Below, piece after piece: positions 32,160 to 41,167 of a stretch of 48,107 nt of DNA. Numbering within the stretch: the stretch's first letter is position 1; every line of letters begins with the position of its first letter. This stretch comes from Flavobacteriaceae bacterium. GTDB taxonomy: Bacteria > Bacteroidota > Bacteroidia > Flavobacteriales > Flavobacteriaceae. Location of the stretch: the NCBI GenBank assembly GCA_020627885.1, contig JAHDGB010000003.1:1-48107 (forward strand). Reading direction: 5' to 3'. The position numbers were made by a program, and so were the translations under genes. The notes under the pieces were generated by a model. It was not told the DNA's origin, made no database searches, and worked only from the letters and a program-made list of their open reading frames with translations.

Positions 32160-33041
32160 ATGAGCGTTTTAGTAAATAAAGATTCAAAAATAATTGTTCA
32201 AGGTTTTACAGGTAGTGAAGGTACTTTTCACGCTGGTCAAATGATTGAATATGGGACAAATGTAGTAGGTGGAGTAACACCTGGAAAAGGTGGGCAAACT
32301 CACCTAGATAGACCTGTTTTTAATACTGTTCAAGAAGCTGTAGATAAAGTAGGAGCAGATACAACAATTATATTTGTACCGCCAGCATTTGCTGCTGATG
32401 CTATTATGGAAGCTGCAAATGCAGGAATTAAAGTAATTATTACCATTACTGAAGGTATACCAGTTGCAGATATGATAAAAGCTGCTGACTATATTAAGAA
32501 TAAAGATTGTCGATTAGTAGGTCCTAATTGTCCTGGAATTATTACTCCTGGCGAGGCAAAAGTTGGGATTATGCCAGGGTTTGTTTTCAAGAAAGGAAAA
32601 ATTGGGATTGTTTCCAAATCAGGAACATTAACTTATGAAGCAGCAGATCAAGTTGTAAAACAAGGGTTAGGTATAACTACAGCAATAGGTATAGGTGGAG
32701 ACCCAATTATTGGAACTACTACAAAAGAAGCTGTAGAATTATTAATTAATGATTCTGAAACAGAATGTGTCGTAATGATCGGTGAAATAGGTGGGCAGTT
32801 AGAGGCAGATGCTGCAAATTGGTATAAGGCTAGCGGAAGTAAAAAGCCAATTGTAGGTTTTATTGCAGGGGAAACAGCACCAGCAGGACGTACAATGGGA
32901 CATGCTGGGGCTATAGTAGGAGGAAGTGATGATACGGCTCAAGCAAAAAAGGCTATTATGAGATCTTGTGGTATTCATGTTGTTGATTCTCCTGCAGAAA
33001 TTGGTAAAAAAGTAGCCGAAGTATTACAATTAGTATCGTAA
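32160..33041 (+). CDS. sucD: Succinate--CoA ligase subunit alpha
   Basis: SVLVNKDSKIIVQGFTGSEGTFHAGQMIEYGTNVVGGVTPGKGG; GPNCPGIITPGEAKVGIMPG; GHAGAIVGG. Confidence 0.96.
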   Translation: MSVLVNKDSKIIVQGFTGSEGTFHAGQMIEYGTNVVGGVTPGKGGQTHLDRPVFNTVQEAVDKVGADTTIIFVPPAFAADAIMEAANAGIKVIITITEGIPVADMIKAADYIKNKDCRLVGPNCPGIITPGEAKVGIMPGFVFKKGKIGIVSKSGTLTYEAADQVVKQGLGITTAIGIGGDPIIGTTTKEAVELLINDSETECVVMIGEIGGQLEADAANWYKASGSKKPIVGFIAGETAPAGRTMGHAGAIVGGSDDTAQAKKAIMRSCGIHVVDSPAEIGKKVAEVLQLVS

Positions 33042-33108
33042 TTTTTTGAGTAAAAAAGGAGTTTAACATTTATTATGTTAAAGTATTCAAAATTATAAAC
33101 ATAAAATT

Positions 33109-33147
33109 AGTTCGTAAGTTATAAATTAGCTTGCGAACTTTTTTTTT
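33109..33147 (+). terminator. Intrinsic terminator after sucD
   Basis: AGTTCGTAAG...CTTGCGAACT stem (one G-U) followed by a T tract. Confidence 0.85.
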
Positions 33148-33187
33148 AAGTGACCTTAAAAATTAATTTTATTCAAAAAAAACAAAA

Positions 33188-36160
33188 ATGAACTACCAAA
33201 AATTATTCCTTGCTTTTGTTTTAGTGTTGTTAATATTTGGCTGTAAAAAAACAACTAATAAGGATGTATTACCTATTGTAACAGAGAAGCATAAAGACGT
33301 AAATGGTAATAGTTACGAAATTGTAAAAAGTGATCCAACAGGCTTACGATTGTATACTTTAAACAATGGTTTAAAAGTTTATTTAAGTAAAAACACAGAC
33401 GAACCCAAAATACAAACTTACATAGCTGTTCGAGCTGGTTCAAATTATGACCCTAAAGAATCCACAGGGTTGGCACATTACTTAGAGCATATGGTGTTTA
33501 AAGGAACAAGTAAAATAGGAACAGTAAACTGGGAAAAAGAAAAAACATATTTAGATAGAATATCTAAATTATATGAGCAACATAGAGCAGAACAAGACCC
33601 AGATAAAAAGTTAGCTTTGTACAAACAAATAGATAAAGTTTCTTTAGAGGCATCAAACTACTCTGTAGCGAATGAATATGATAAAATGGCAAGCTCTCTG
33701 GGTGCAACAGGAACCAATGCACATACTTGGTTTGAGGAAACAGTCTATAAAAATAAAATACCAGCAAACGAACTAGGTAAATGGTTATCCTTAGAAAAAG
33801 AGCGTTTTAGTGAACTTGTTTTACGTTTATTTCATACAGAGTTAGAAGCTGTTTTTGAAGAATTTAATAGGGGGCAAGATAATGATGGAAGAAAACGTTA
33901 TGCAGCAATGTTAGATGGATTATTTCCTAAGCACCCTTATGGTCAACAGAAAACAATAGGTACTGCAGAACATTTAAAAAACCCTTCTTTAGTTGATATT
34001 AATAATTATTTTAAAAAGTATTATGTGCCAAATAATATGGCTATGGTATTGGTTGGAGATATAGATTTCGATACAACTATACAGCAGGTAAATAAAACTT
34101 TTGGAAAACTAAAAAAGAAAGAGGTAACACATCCTGTATTGCCAAAAGAAGAACCGATTGAAAGTGTTATTACTAAAGAAGTATTTGGTCCAACCTCAGA
34201 AAGTATTTCTATTGCATTTCGCTCAGGTGGAGTAAATACAAAAGAACAAAAATTGGTAACCTTATGTGATATGATTTTGGCAAATGGGAAAGCAGGTTTA
34301 ATCGATTTAAATTTAAATCAAAAACAAGTGGTTCAAAAAGCTAGTTGTTCTCCTATGTTTTTAAATGACTATGGTTATCATTCATTTTACGGTACCCCAA
34401 AAGAAGATCAATCTTTAGATGAAGTTAAAGATTTAATTATGGCTCAGATAGAGTTACTTAAAAAAGGCGCTTTTGATGATTGGATGATAGAGGCTGTGGT
34501 AAATGATTTGAAAAAAAGCCAGTTGCAGAAATACGAAAATAGTACAGCATTGGCTTCAGCATATTACAATGCATTTATTCATCACGAAAAATGGGAAGAT
34601 AAAGTTAAGTTTTTAGATGATTTAAAAGTTATCACAAAAAAAGAACTTATCGATTTTGCAAACTCATTTTATAAAAACAATTATGTTGTAACCTATAAAA
34701 GAAAAGGAGAAGATAATACTATTGTAAAAGTTTCTAACCCAGGTATTACTCCGGTAAATTTGAATAGGGATAAATCTTCGCAATACATTAAAGATTTTAA
34801 TGTGATTAAGTCAAAACCATTACAGCCTTTATACGTTGATTATAATTCTTCTATAAAGCAAATCGAAACAAATAATGGCTTAAAAGTGTCTTATATAGAA
34901 AACAAAACGAATGATCTTTTTGATTTAAATATCATTTTTGATATGGGTAATGATCATGATAAAAAATTGGGACTTGCTGTTGGTTATTTAGAATATTTAG
35001 GAACAAATAAATATAATGCTGAAGAACTAAAAAAAGAGTTTTACAAATTGGGGATAGATTATTTTGTAAATACAGGGGGAGAGCAAACTTATGTTGGTTT
35101 AAAAGGATTAAAAGAAAATTTAGCCAAAGGTTTAGAACTATTAGAACACTTATGGGAAAATGCGGTACCAAACCAAGAGGCTTACGATAAGTACGTACAG
35201 TCTATTGCTAAAAGCAGACAAAATAATAAAACAAGTAAAAGGCGTATATTAAGATCTGGGTTAAGAAACTATTCAAAATATGGAGAAAACTCACGTTTAA
35301 GAAATATTATAAAAGTAAGCGCATTAAAAACTATTGACCCTCAAGAATTAGTTCGTATTATTAAAGGGTTAAAAAGTTATGGACAACGATTGTTTTATTA
35401 CGGAAAAGATATTGATAAGGCTGTTTCTGCACTTAATAAGTTTCATAACGTTCCTACGGTTTTAAAAGAGTATCCAGAAGCTAAAACGTATTTAGAAAAA
35501 GAAACTGGAGGTAATGTGTATTTTGTAGATTATGATATGGTACAATCAGAAATGATGTTTTTAGCTAAAGGAAAACCGTTTAAGGCAGAGAGTTTAGCAG
35601 CTTCTACGTTATTTAATGCATATTTTGGAAGCGGTTTATCTTCCATTGTTTTTCAAGAAATAAGAGAGTCAAAATCATTAGCATATTCGGCGTGGTCTAA
35701 CTATTCTACTGCAAGAAAAAAAGCTCATTCAAATTATGTTATGGCATATATAGGAACTCAAGCTAACAAAATGGATCAGGCAGTAGAAGCAATGATGGAT
35801 TTAATGAGTAATATGCCAGAGTCAGAAGATCAGTTTAATGCAGCAAAAAAAGCTGCTTTAAAGAAAATTGCTGCGCAGCGTATTACAAAATCGAATATCT
35901 TTTGGAATTATGAACGTTTGCAAAAACTAGGAATTAATAACGACAATAGAGAAGAAATATATAATGCAATTAAAGAAATGAAAATAGAAGATTTGCGTCA
36001 TTTCTTTAATAATAATATAAAAGGTGAAAACTATAATGTTATGGTAATAGGAAATAAAAAAGATGTTAATTTTAAAGCTTTAAGGAAGTTAGGTAAAGTG
36101 CAAGAAATGGATATCGATTATTTATTTAACTATGAAAAGCCTGAAGCTGTAAAGTTGTAA
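33188..36160 (+). CDS. M16 family zinc metallopeptidase, lipoprotein
   Basis: Lipobox LIFGCKK; inverted zinc motif HYLEHMVFKG; second M16 half (FQEIRESKSLAYSAWSNYS). Confidence 0.92.
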   Translation: MNYQKLFLAFVLVLLIFGCKKTTNKDVLPIVTEKHKDVNGNSYEIVKSDPTGLRLYTLNNGLKVYLSKNTDEPKIQTYIAVRAGSNYDPKESTGLAHYLEHMVFKGTSKIGTVNWEKEKTYLDRISKLYEQHRAEQDPDKKLALYKQIDKVSLEASNYSVANEYDKMASSLGATGTNAHTWFEETVYKNKIPANELGKWLSLEKERFSELVLRLFHTELEAVFEEFNRGQDNDGRKRYAAMLDGLFPKHPYGQQKTIGTAEHLKNPSLVDINNYFKKYYVPNNMAMVLVGDIDFDTTIQQVNKTFGKLKKKEVTHPVLPKEEPIESVITKEVFGPTSESISIAFRSGGVNTKEQKLVTLCDMILANGKAGLIDLNLNQKQVVQKASCSPMFLNDYGYHSFYGTPKEDQSLDEVKDLIMAQIELLKKGAFDDWMIEAVVNDLKKSQLQKYENSTALASAYYNAFIHHEKWEDKVKFLDDLKVITKKELIDFANSFYKNNYVVTYKRKGEDNTIVKVSNPGITPVNLNRDKSSQYIKDFNVIKSKPLQPLYVDYNSSIKQIETNNGLKVSYIENKTNDLFDLNIIFDMGNDHDKKLGLAVGYLEYLGTNKYNAEELKKEFYKLGIDYFVNTGGEQTYVGLKGLKENLAKGLELLEHLWENAVPNQEAYDKYVQSIAKSRQNNKTSKRRILRSGLRNYSKYGENSRLRNIIKVSALKTIDPQELVRIIKGLKSYGQRLFYYGKDIDKAVSALNKFHNVPTVLKEYPEAKTYLEKETGGNVYFVDYDMVQSEMMFLAKGKPFKAESLAASTLFNAYFGSGLSSIVFQEIRESKSLAYSAWSNYSTARKKAHSNYVMAYIGTQANKMDQAVEAMMDLMSNMPESEDQFNAAKKAALKKIAAQRITKSNIFWNYERLQKLGINNDNREEIYNAIKEMKIEDLRHFFNNNIKGENYNVMVIGNKKDVNFKALRKLGKVQEMDIDYLFNYEKPEAVKL

Positions 36161-36269
36161 TTATAGCTAGTATTTTTGATGAGACTTAATGGTTAAGTTA
36201 GAGATAAATAAAATGATACAATTAAATATAAATTGTGTCATTTTTTGCATTTCAACACCTAGTAATTGC

Positions 36270-36277
36270 TATATTTG
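36270..36277 (+). promoter_or_regulatory. Candidate -7 element (TATATTTG) of the fabG promoter
   Basis: TAnnTTTG match with an upstream TTTG at 36244-36247 (22-nt spacer). Confidence 0.5.
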
Positions 36278-36354
36278 AACTGCTAATAAAAAACGCTCTC
36301 TTTTAAAAACTAATAAAAGTATATATGGAGAGGAAGAAAATTAAATAAGTTATT

Positions 36355-37104
36355 TTGATGAAACTTTTAGAAGGAAAAACAGTTATAATTACAGGAGCAA
36401 GCAGAGGTATAGGTAAAGGTATTGCTCAAACTTTTGCTGAACAAGGTGCTAATGTAGCATTTACTTATAGCTCATCTGTTGATGCAGCTAATAAATTAGA
36501 ACAGGAATTAAATACACTAGGCATAAAGGCTAAAGGTTATAAAAGTAATGCTGCAAATTTTGAAGAGGCTCAAAGTTTGGCATCCGAAGTTCTTAAGGAA
36601 TTTGGTGCTATAGATGTTTTAATTAATAATGCAGGAATTACCAAAGATAATCTTTTAATGAGAATGGGAGAAGAAGACTTTGATAAAGTCATTGAGGTTA
36701 ATTTGAAGTCAGTTTTTAATATGACTAAAGCTGTACAACGTACAATGCTTAAACAAAGAAAAGGATCTATTATAAATATGAGTTCTGTAGTTGGTGTTAA
36801 AGGAAATGCCGGGCAAACGAATTATGCCGCATCTAAAGCTGGGATTATTGGTTTTTCAAAATCGGTGGCATTAGAGTTGGGGTCAAGAAATATTAGAAGT
36901 AATGTGGTTGCTCCAGGTTTTATAGAAACAGAAATGACAGCAAAATTAGATGAAGAAACAATAAAAGGATGGCGAAGTGCAATTCCATTAAAGCGAGGAG
37001 GAACACCAGAAGACATTGCAAATGTTTGTGTGTTTTTAGCGAGCGATATGAGTGCATATATAACAGGACAAACTCTAAATGTTGATGGCGGAATGCTTAC
37101 CTAA
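36355..37104 (+). CDS. fabG: 3-oxoacyl-[acyl-carrier-protein] reductase
   Basis: TGASRGIGKGIAQTFAEQGA, NNAGITKDNLLMRM, YAASKAGIIGFSKS, PGFIETEMT. Start codon called at 36358-36360 (ATG) or the adjacent upstream TTG. Confidence 0.92.
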   Translation: MMKLLEGKTVIITGASRGIGKGIAQTFAEQGANVAFTYSSSVDAANKLEQELNTLGIKAKGYKSNAANFEEAQSLASEVLKEFGAIDVLINNAGITKDNLLMRMGEEDFDKVIEVNLKSVFNMTKAVQRTMLKQRKGSIINMSSVVGVKGNAGQTNYAASKAGIIGFSKSVALELGSRNIRSNVVAPGFIETEMTAKLDEETIKGWRSAIPLKRGGTPEDIANVCVFLASDMSAYITGQTLNVDGGMLT

Positions 37105-37139
37105 ATATATTGATACGCGATTTTAGTCGTAGTTAAATA

Positions 37140-39173
37140 ATGTCAACACAAACCGTTTTATATATCATACTAGCAGGAATAATAGCGCTTTTATTAGCGC
37201 TATTCCAATATATATATAAATCAAAAAGTAGTTCAAAGCGGCGTATCGTTTTTGCTTTTTTACGTTTCCTATCTATTTTCTTTACTTTATTATTACTAAT
37301 TAACCCAAAGTTTGATAGTTATAAGGTGTATGCTGAAAAACCAAATTTAGTAGTTGCTATTGATAACTCACTTTCTGTTAATCATTTGAATCAAAAAGAG
37401 AACACACTAGCATTTGTAGAGGAGTTAAAAAATAATAAAACAATAAACGAAAAATTTAATATCGAATTTTATTCGTTTGGAGAGACATTAAATAGCTCCG
37501 ACTCTTTAAGTTTTAATGAACAACAATCGAATATACATAAAGTTTTTAAAGCACTAGGAGAGATCTATAAAAACACGGTTTCTCCAACAGTAATGGTTTC
37601 GGATGGAAACCAAACGTATGGTAATGATTATGAGTTTTCAGCTAAAAAATACAATCAGCCTATTTACCCAATAATATTAGGAGATACAATTACATATACT
37701 GATTTAAAAATAAGTCAACTAAACGTTAATAAATATGCTTATTTAAAAAACGAATTCCCAATAGAAACCATAGTATTATATACTGGAAATCAAGAAGTAA
37801 TATCAAAATTTATAGTAACTATTGGTGATAAAATTGTGTTTTCAAAAAGGTTAAGTTTTAATCAAATAAATAATACTCAGCTTATCAATTTTACATTGCC
37901 AGCAAATAGAGTAGGAGTACAAAGTTATAAAGCTAAAATAGTACCCATAAATTCTGAAAAGAATAAAATAAATAATATTAAAAATTTTGCTATAGAGGTT
38001 ATTGATCAAAAAACTAAAGTGGCAATAGTGACGACTATTACACATCCAGATATAGGTGCCCTTAAGAAAAGTATTGAAGCTAATGAGCAGCGCACAGTTA
38101 CTTTTTTAAAACCCAACGAAGCATCTGGTCAAATAGATGATTTTCAATTAATTATATTGTACCAGCCAAACAATTACTTTAGAAATTTATTTAAGGAATT
38201 AAAGGCTAAGAATAAGAATAAGTTTATTATTTCTGGAACGAGAACAGATTGGCGTTTTTTAAATTCTGAAAGCAAAACTTACAGTATGGGACTAACCAAC
38301 CAAACTGAAGAGTATCAACCTATATCAAATAACAATTATAATGAGTTTATAATAAATGATTTAGATTTTAATTCTTACCCGCCATTATATTCGGCCTTTG
38401 GAGATGTTGAATTTAAAATCCCTATAGAAACCATATTATATAAGAGTGTAAATGGTATAGATACTAAAGCTCCATTATTGGCTACTTTTGAAACTAACGA
38501 AAGAAGAGAGGCTATATTATTTGGGGAAAACATATGGAAATGGAGAGCTCAAAGCTATTTAAATAGAAAAAACTTTAATAGTTTTGATGATTTTATAGGA
38601 AAAATAGTGCAGTACTTAAGTTCTAATAAAAGAAAAAATCGTCTAAATATTGAGTACAAGTCTTTTTATGAAGGTAGTGCCGATGTATTGATAAAAGCTC
38701 AGTTTTTTAATAAAAATTACGAATTTGATGCGAACGAAACATTAACTATTTTTTTAAAAAATAAAAACAGTGGAGCTGAAACTACATTTCCTTTAATATT
38801 GAAAAATAATAACTATCAAGTAGATTTGTCTAGTTTGCCAGCTTCGGATTATAGTTTCATTGTAAAAGCAACTGGTGAGCCCATTTCAAAATCGGGAACG
38901 TTTAAAATTTTAGAGCATAGTATTGAACAGCAGTTTTTAAATGCTAACGTAACAAAACTGCAAAAAATAGCTGCTAATAGCAAAGGTGAAAGTTATTTTA
39001 TCTCAAGTTATAATAGCGTATTTAATGATTTAATTAAAGACGATCGCTACAAACTTATTCAAAAAAGCACAAAAAATACAGTACCTTTGATAGATTGGAA
39101 CTATTTATTATTTCTAATAGTTTTAACCTTAGCAATTGAATGGTTTCTAAGAAAATATAAAGGATTAATCTAA
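37140..39173 (+). CDS. Membrane protein with VWA-like domain
   Basis: N-terminal TM segments, VVAIDNSLSVNHL and TVMVSDGNQTYG motifs, C-terminal TM helix. Confidence 0.7.
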   Translation: MSTQTVLYIILAGIIALLLALFQYIYKSKSSSKRRIVFAFLRFLSIFFTLLLLINPKFDSYKVYAEKPNLVVAIDNSLSVNHLNQKENTLAFVEELKNNKTINEKFNIEFYSFGETLNSSDSLSFNEQQSNIHKVFKALGEIYKNTVSPTVMVSDGNQTYGNDYEFSAKKYNQPIYPIILGDTITYTDLKISQLNVNKYAYLKNEFPIETIVLYTGNQEVISKFIVTIGDKIVFSKRLSFNQINNTQLINFTLPANRVGVQSYKAKIVPINSEKNKINNIKNFAIEVIDQKTKVAIVTTITHPDIGALKKSIEANEQRTVTFLKPNEASGQIDDFQLIILYQPNNYFRNLFKELKAKNKNKFIISGTRTDWRFLNSESKTYSMGLTNQTEEYQPISNNNYNEFIINDLDFNSYPPLYSAFGDVEFKIPIETILYKSVNGIDTKAPLLATFETNERREAILFGENIWKWRAQSYLNRKNFNSFDDFIGKIVQYLSSNKRKNRLNIEYKSFYEGSADVLIKAQFFNKNYEFDANETLTIFLKNKNSGAETTFPLILKNNNYQVDLSSLPASDYSFIVKATGEPISKSGTFKILEHSIEQQFLNANVTKLQKIAANSKGESYFISSYNSVFNDLIKDDRYKLIQKSTKNTVPLIDWNYLLFLIVLTLAIEWFLRKYKGLI

Positions 39174-39186
39174 ACTAAAAAATATA

Positions 39187-40005
39187 ATGGAAAAATTACC
39201 AAAAATCGGATTACCAATAATTATTGGAGTAATATTGCTCATAATATTTGTAGCCAAGTCATCTGTAAATATAGGGTATGGTGAAGCTGGTGTCTTATTT
39301 AAAACATTTAGTGGAGGTGTCGTTACAAAAGAACCAGCTTTAGGGGAAGGTTTTCATATTATTGCCCCATGGAATAAAGTATATATATATAACACAAAAC
39401 AGCAGGAAGTTTTTGAAAAGAAAATGCAAGTACTGTCTTCTAATGGTCTTGAAATTTCTTTAGATGTTTCTGTACTTTACCAACCACAATTTAATAATTT
39501 AGGATTATTACACCGAACTAAAGGAGAAAACTATTTAGATATTGTTATAGTTCCAGAAATAAGGGCTGTTGCACGTAGCGTTGTGGGACGTTATACTCCT
39601 GAGCAATTATATTCTACAAAACGAGATGCTATTCAAAACGAAATTTTTGAAGAAACTAAAAAAAAGGTAGAGCCTCAGTATATTCAGTTAAACTCAGTAT
39701 TAGTTAGAGACGTAACGCTGCCTCCAACTATTAAGCAAGCAATAGAACGAAAATTAAAACAAGAACAAGAGTCTTTAGAGTATGAATTCAGACTAGTTAC
39801 TGCTCAAAAAGAAGCAGAAAAAGTGCGTATTGAAGCTAAAGGTAAAGCCGATGCTAATAAGATATTGAGTGCTTCTTTAACAGACAAAATATTACAAGAT
39901 AAAGGTATTGAGGCAACAAGTAAATTGGCCGAATCCCCAAATAGTAAAGTCGTTATCATTGGTTCTGGTAAATCTGGAATGCCTATTATTTTAGGGAATC
40001 AATAA
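39187..40005 (+). CDS. Prohibitin family (SPFH) protein
   Basis: Single N-terminal TM; VNIGYGEAGVLFKTFSGGV; VARSVVGRYTPEQLYSTKRDAIQNEI; charged helix with EAEKVRIEAKGKADA. Confidence 0.9.
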   Translation: MEKLPKIGLPIIIGVILLIIFVAKSSVNIGYGEAGVLFKTFSGGVVTKEPALGEGFHIIAPWNKVYIYNTKQQEVFEKKMQVLSSNGLEISLDVSVLYQPQFNNLGLLHRTKGENYLDIVIVPEIRAVARSVVGRYTPEQLYSTKRDAIQNEIFEETKKKVEPQYIQLNSVLVRDVTLPPTIKQAIERKLKQEQESLEYEFRLVTAQKEAEKVRIEAKGKADANKILSASLTDKILQDKGIEATSKLAESPNSKVVIIGSGKSGMPIILGNQ

Positions 40006-40067
40006 GAGGTTAAATTGCTTAATGATAATAAGTTAAATTATAGTCTTACCAAATAACACAAAAAACA

Positions 40068-40100
40068 TTTGGATATTTAAAAATAAATTACAGATATTTG
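40068..40100 (+). promoter_or_regulatory. Candidate promoter of the his operon
   Basis: TTTG (40068-40071) and GATATTTG (40093-40100, one mismatch to TAnnTTTG) with 21-nt spacing, just upstream of the leader ORF. Confidence 0.5.
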
Positions 40101-40117
40101 TACACTTAAAAATAAAA

Positions 40118-40177
40118 ATGAGTTTTATTCAATTACATCAGCATCATTTACATACTTGCAATCAAGCGAGGTTATGA
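40118..40177 (+). CDS. Histidine-rich his operon leader peptide MSFIQLHQHHLHTCNQARL
   Basis: ATG AGT TTT ATT CAA TTA CAT CAG CAT CAT TTA CAT ACT TGC AAT CAA GCG AGG TTA TGA; four His in six codons, upstream of a terminator and hisG. Confidence 0.85.
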   Translation: MSFIQLHQHHLHTCNQARL

Positions 40178-40208
40178 TGTATTGAATAAAATTAACATAT
40201 ATTATAAG

Positions 40209-40239
40209 ACCCGTTTGATACAATCAAGCGGGTTTTTTT
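40209..40239 (+). terminator. Attenuator terminator hairpin upstream of hisG
   Basis: ACCCGTTTGAT-aca-ATCAAGCGGGT (11 bp including one G-U) followed by a T tract. Confidence 0.9.
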
Positions 40240-40309
40240 ATTCTCGCTATATAGAAGTTAACGGAAAACTTATTTTAATCCTAATTAGTAAGGAATTAAC
40301 AATAAAAAA

Positions 40310-41167
40310 ATGAGTAAACTAAAAATTGCAATTCAGAAATCAGGACGATTAAATGAAGATTCTATGTCTCTTCTTAAAGAAGTTGGTATAGAAATTAACA
40401 ACACTAAAGACCAGTTAAAAACTTCGGGGCAAAATTTCCCAATAGAGGTGTTTTATTTGCGTAACAGTGATATTCCACAGTATTTAAGAGATGGAGTAGT
40501 AGATATCGCTATTATTGGTGAGAATATTTTAATTGAAAAGGGAAAAGATATTACTATTGCAGAATATTTAGGATTCTCTAAATGTAGGGTTTCAATTGCT
40601 GTGCCAATAACTTCTAATGCAGATAGATTGGCAGACTTGGAAAACAAACGAATAGCAACATCGTATCCTAATACAGTAAATCGGTTTCTTAAAAAAAATA
40701 GCATAAACGCAAATTTACATATTATAAATGGTTCGGTCGAAATAGCACCAAATATCGGTTTGGCAGATGGAATTTGTGATATTGTTTCTAGTGGAAGCAC
40801 ACTTTTTAAGAATAATTTAAAAGAAATAGAAATACTATTAAAATCGGAAGCTGTCTTGGCTGTTTCTCCTAAAATTTCAATCGCAAATAAAGTGCTTTTA
40901 AAAAAATTACAATTTAGGATTCAATCCGTATTAAAAGGGCAGAATTTTAAATATATATTATTGAATGCACCGAACAGTAAGTTAAAATCAATTTTAGAAA
41001 TACTTCCAGGTATAAAGAGCCCTACAGTTTTACCATTAGCGAAAATTGGATGGAGTTCTGTTCATTCGGTTATAGATAAGAATAAGTTTTGGAATGTTAT
41101 TGATGAGTTAAAAGAAAAAGGAGCCCAAGGTATATTAGTATGTCCAATCGAAAAAATGGTAGTTTAA
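40310..41167 (+). CDS. hisG: ATP phosphoribosyltransferase (long form)
   Basis: LKIAIQKSGRLNEDSMSLL, VDIAIIGENIL, GLADGICDIVSSGSTL, C-terminal regulatory region. Confidence 0.95.
   Translation: MSKLKIAIQKSGRLNEDSMSLLKEVGIEINNTKDQLKTSGQNFPIEVFYLRNSDIPQYLRDGVVDIAIIGENILIEKGKDITIAEYLGFSKCRVSIAVPITSNADRLADLENKRIATSYPNTVNRFLKKNSINANLHIINGSVEIAPNIGLADGICDIVSSGSTLFKNNLKEIEILLKSEAVLAVSPKISIANKVLLKKLQFRIQSVLKGQNFKYILLNAPNSKLKSILEILPGIKSPTVLPLAKIGWSSVHSVIDKNKFWNVIDELKEKGAQGILVCPIEKMVV

Larger units (their letters stand above)
40118..40239 (+). ncRNA. Candidate his operon attenuator (leader ORF, antiterminator segment, terminator)
   Basis: 10-nt direct repeat CAATCAAGCG at 40159-40168 and 40221-40230; both copies can pair with CCCGTTTGAT (40210-40219). 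Confidence 0.8.

Noticed and set aside
36355-37104. FabG-like SDR as the 3-ketocapnine reductase partner of the sulfonolipid pair
   Set aside because: Sequence looks like canonical FabG and lies ~25 kb away; no support for a link.
41140-41166. N-terminal extension of HisD (MSNRKNGSL)
   Set aside because: Lies inside the hisG 3' end; ATG 41167 overlapping the hisG stop is the usual operon arrangement.
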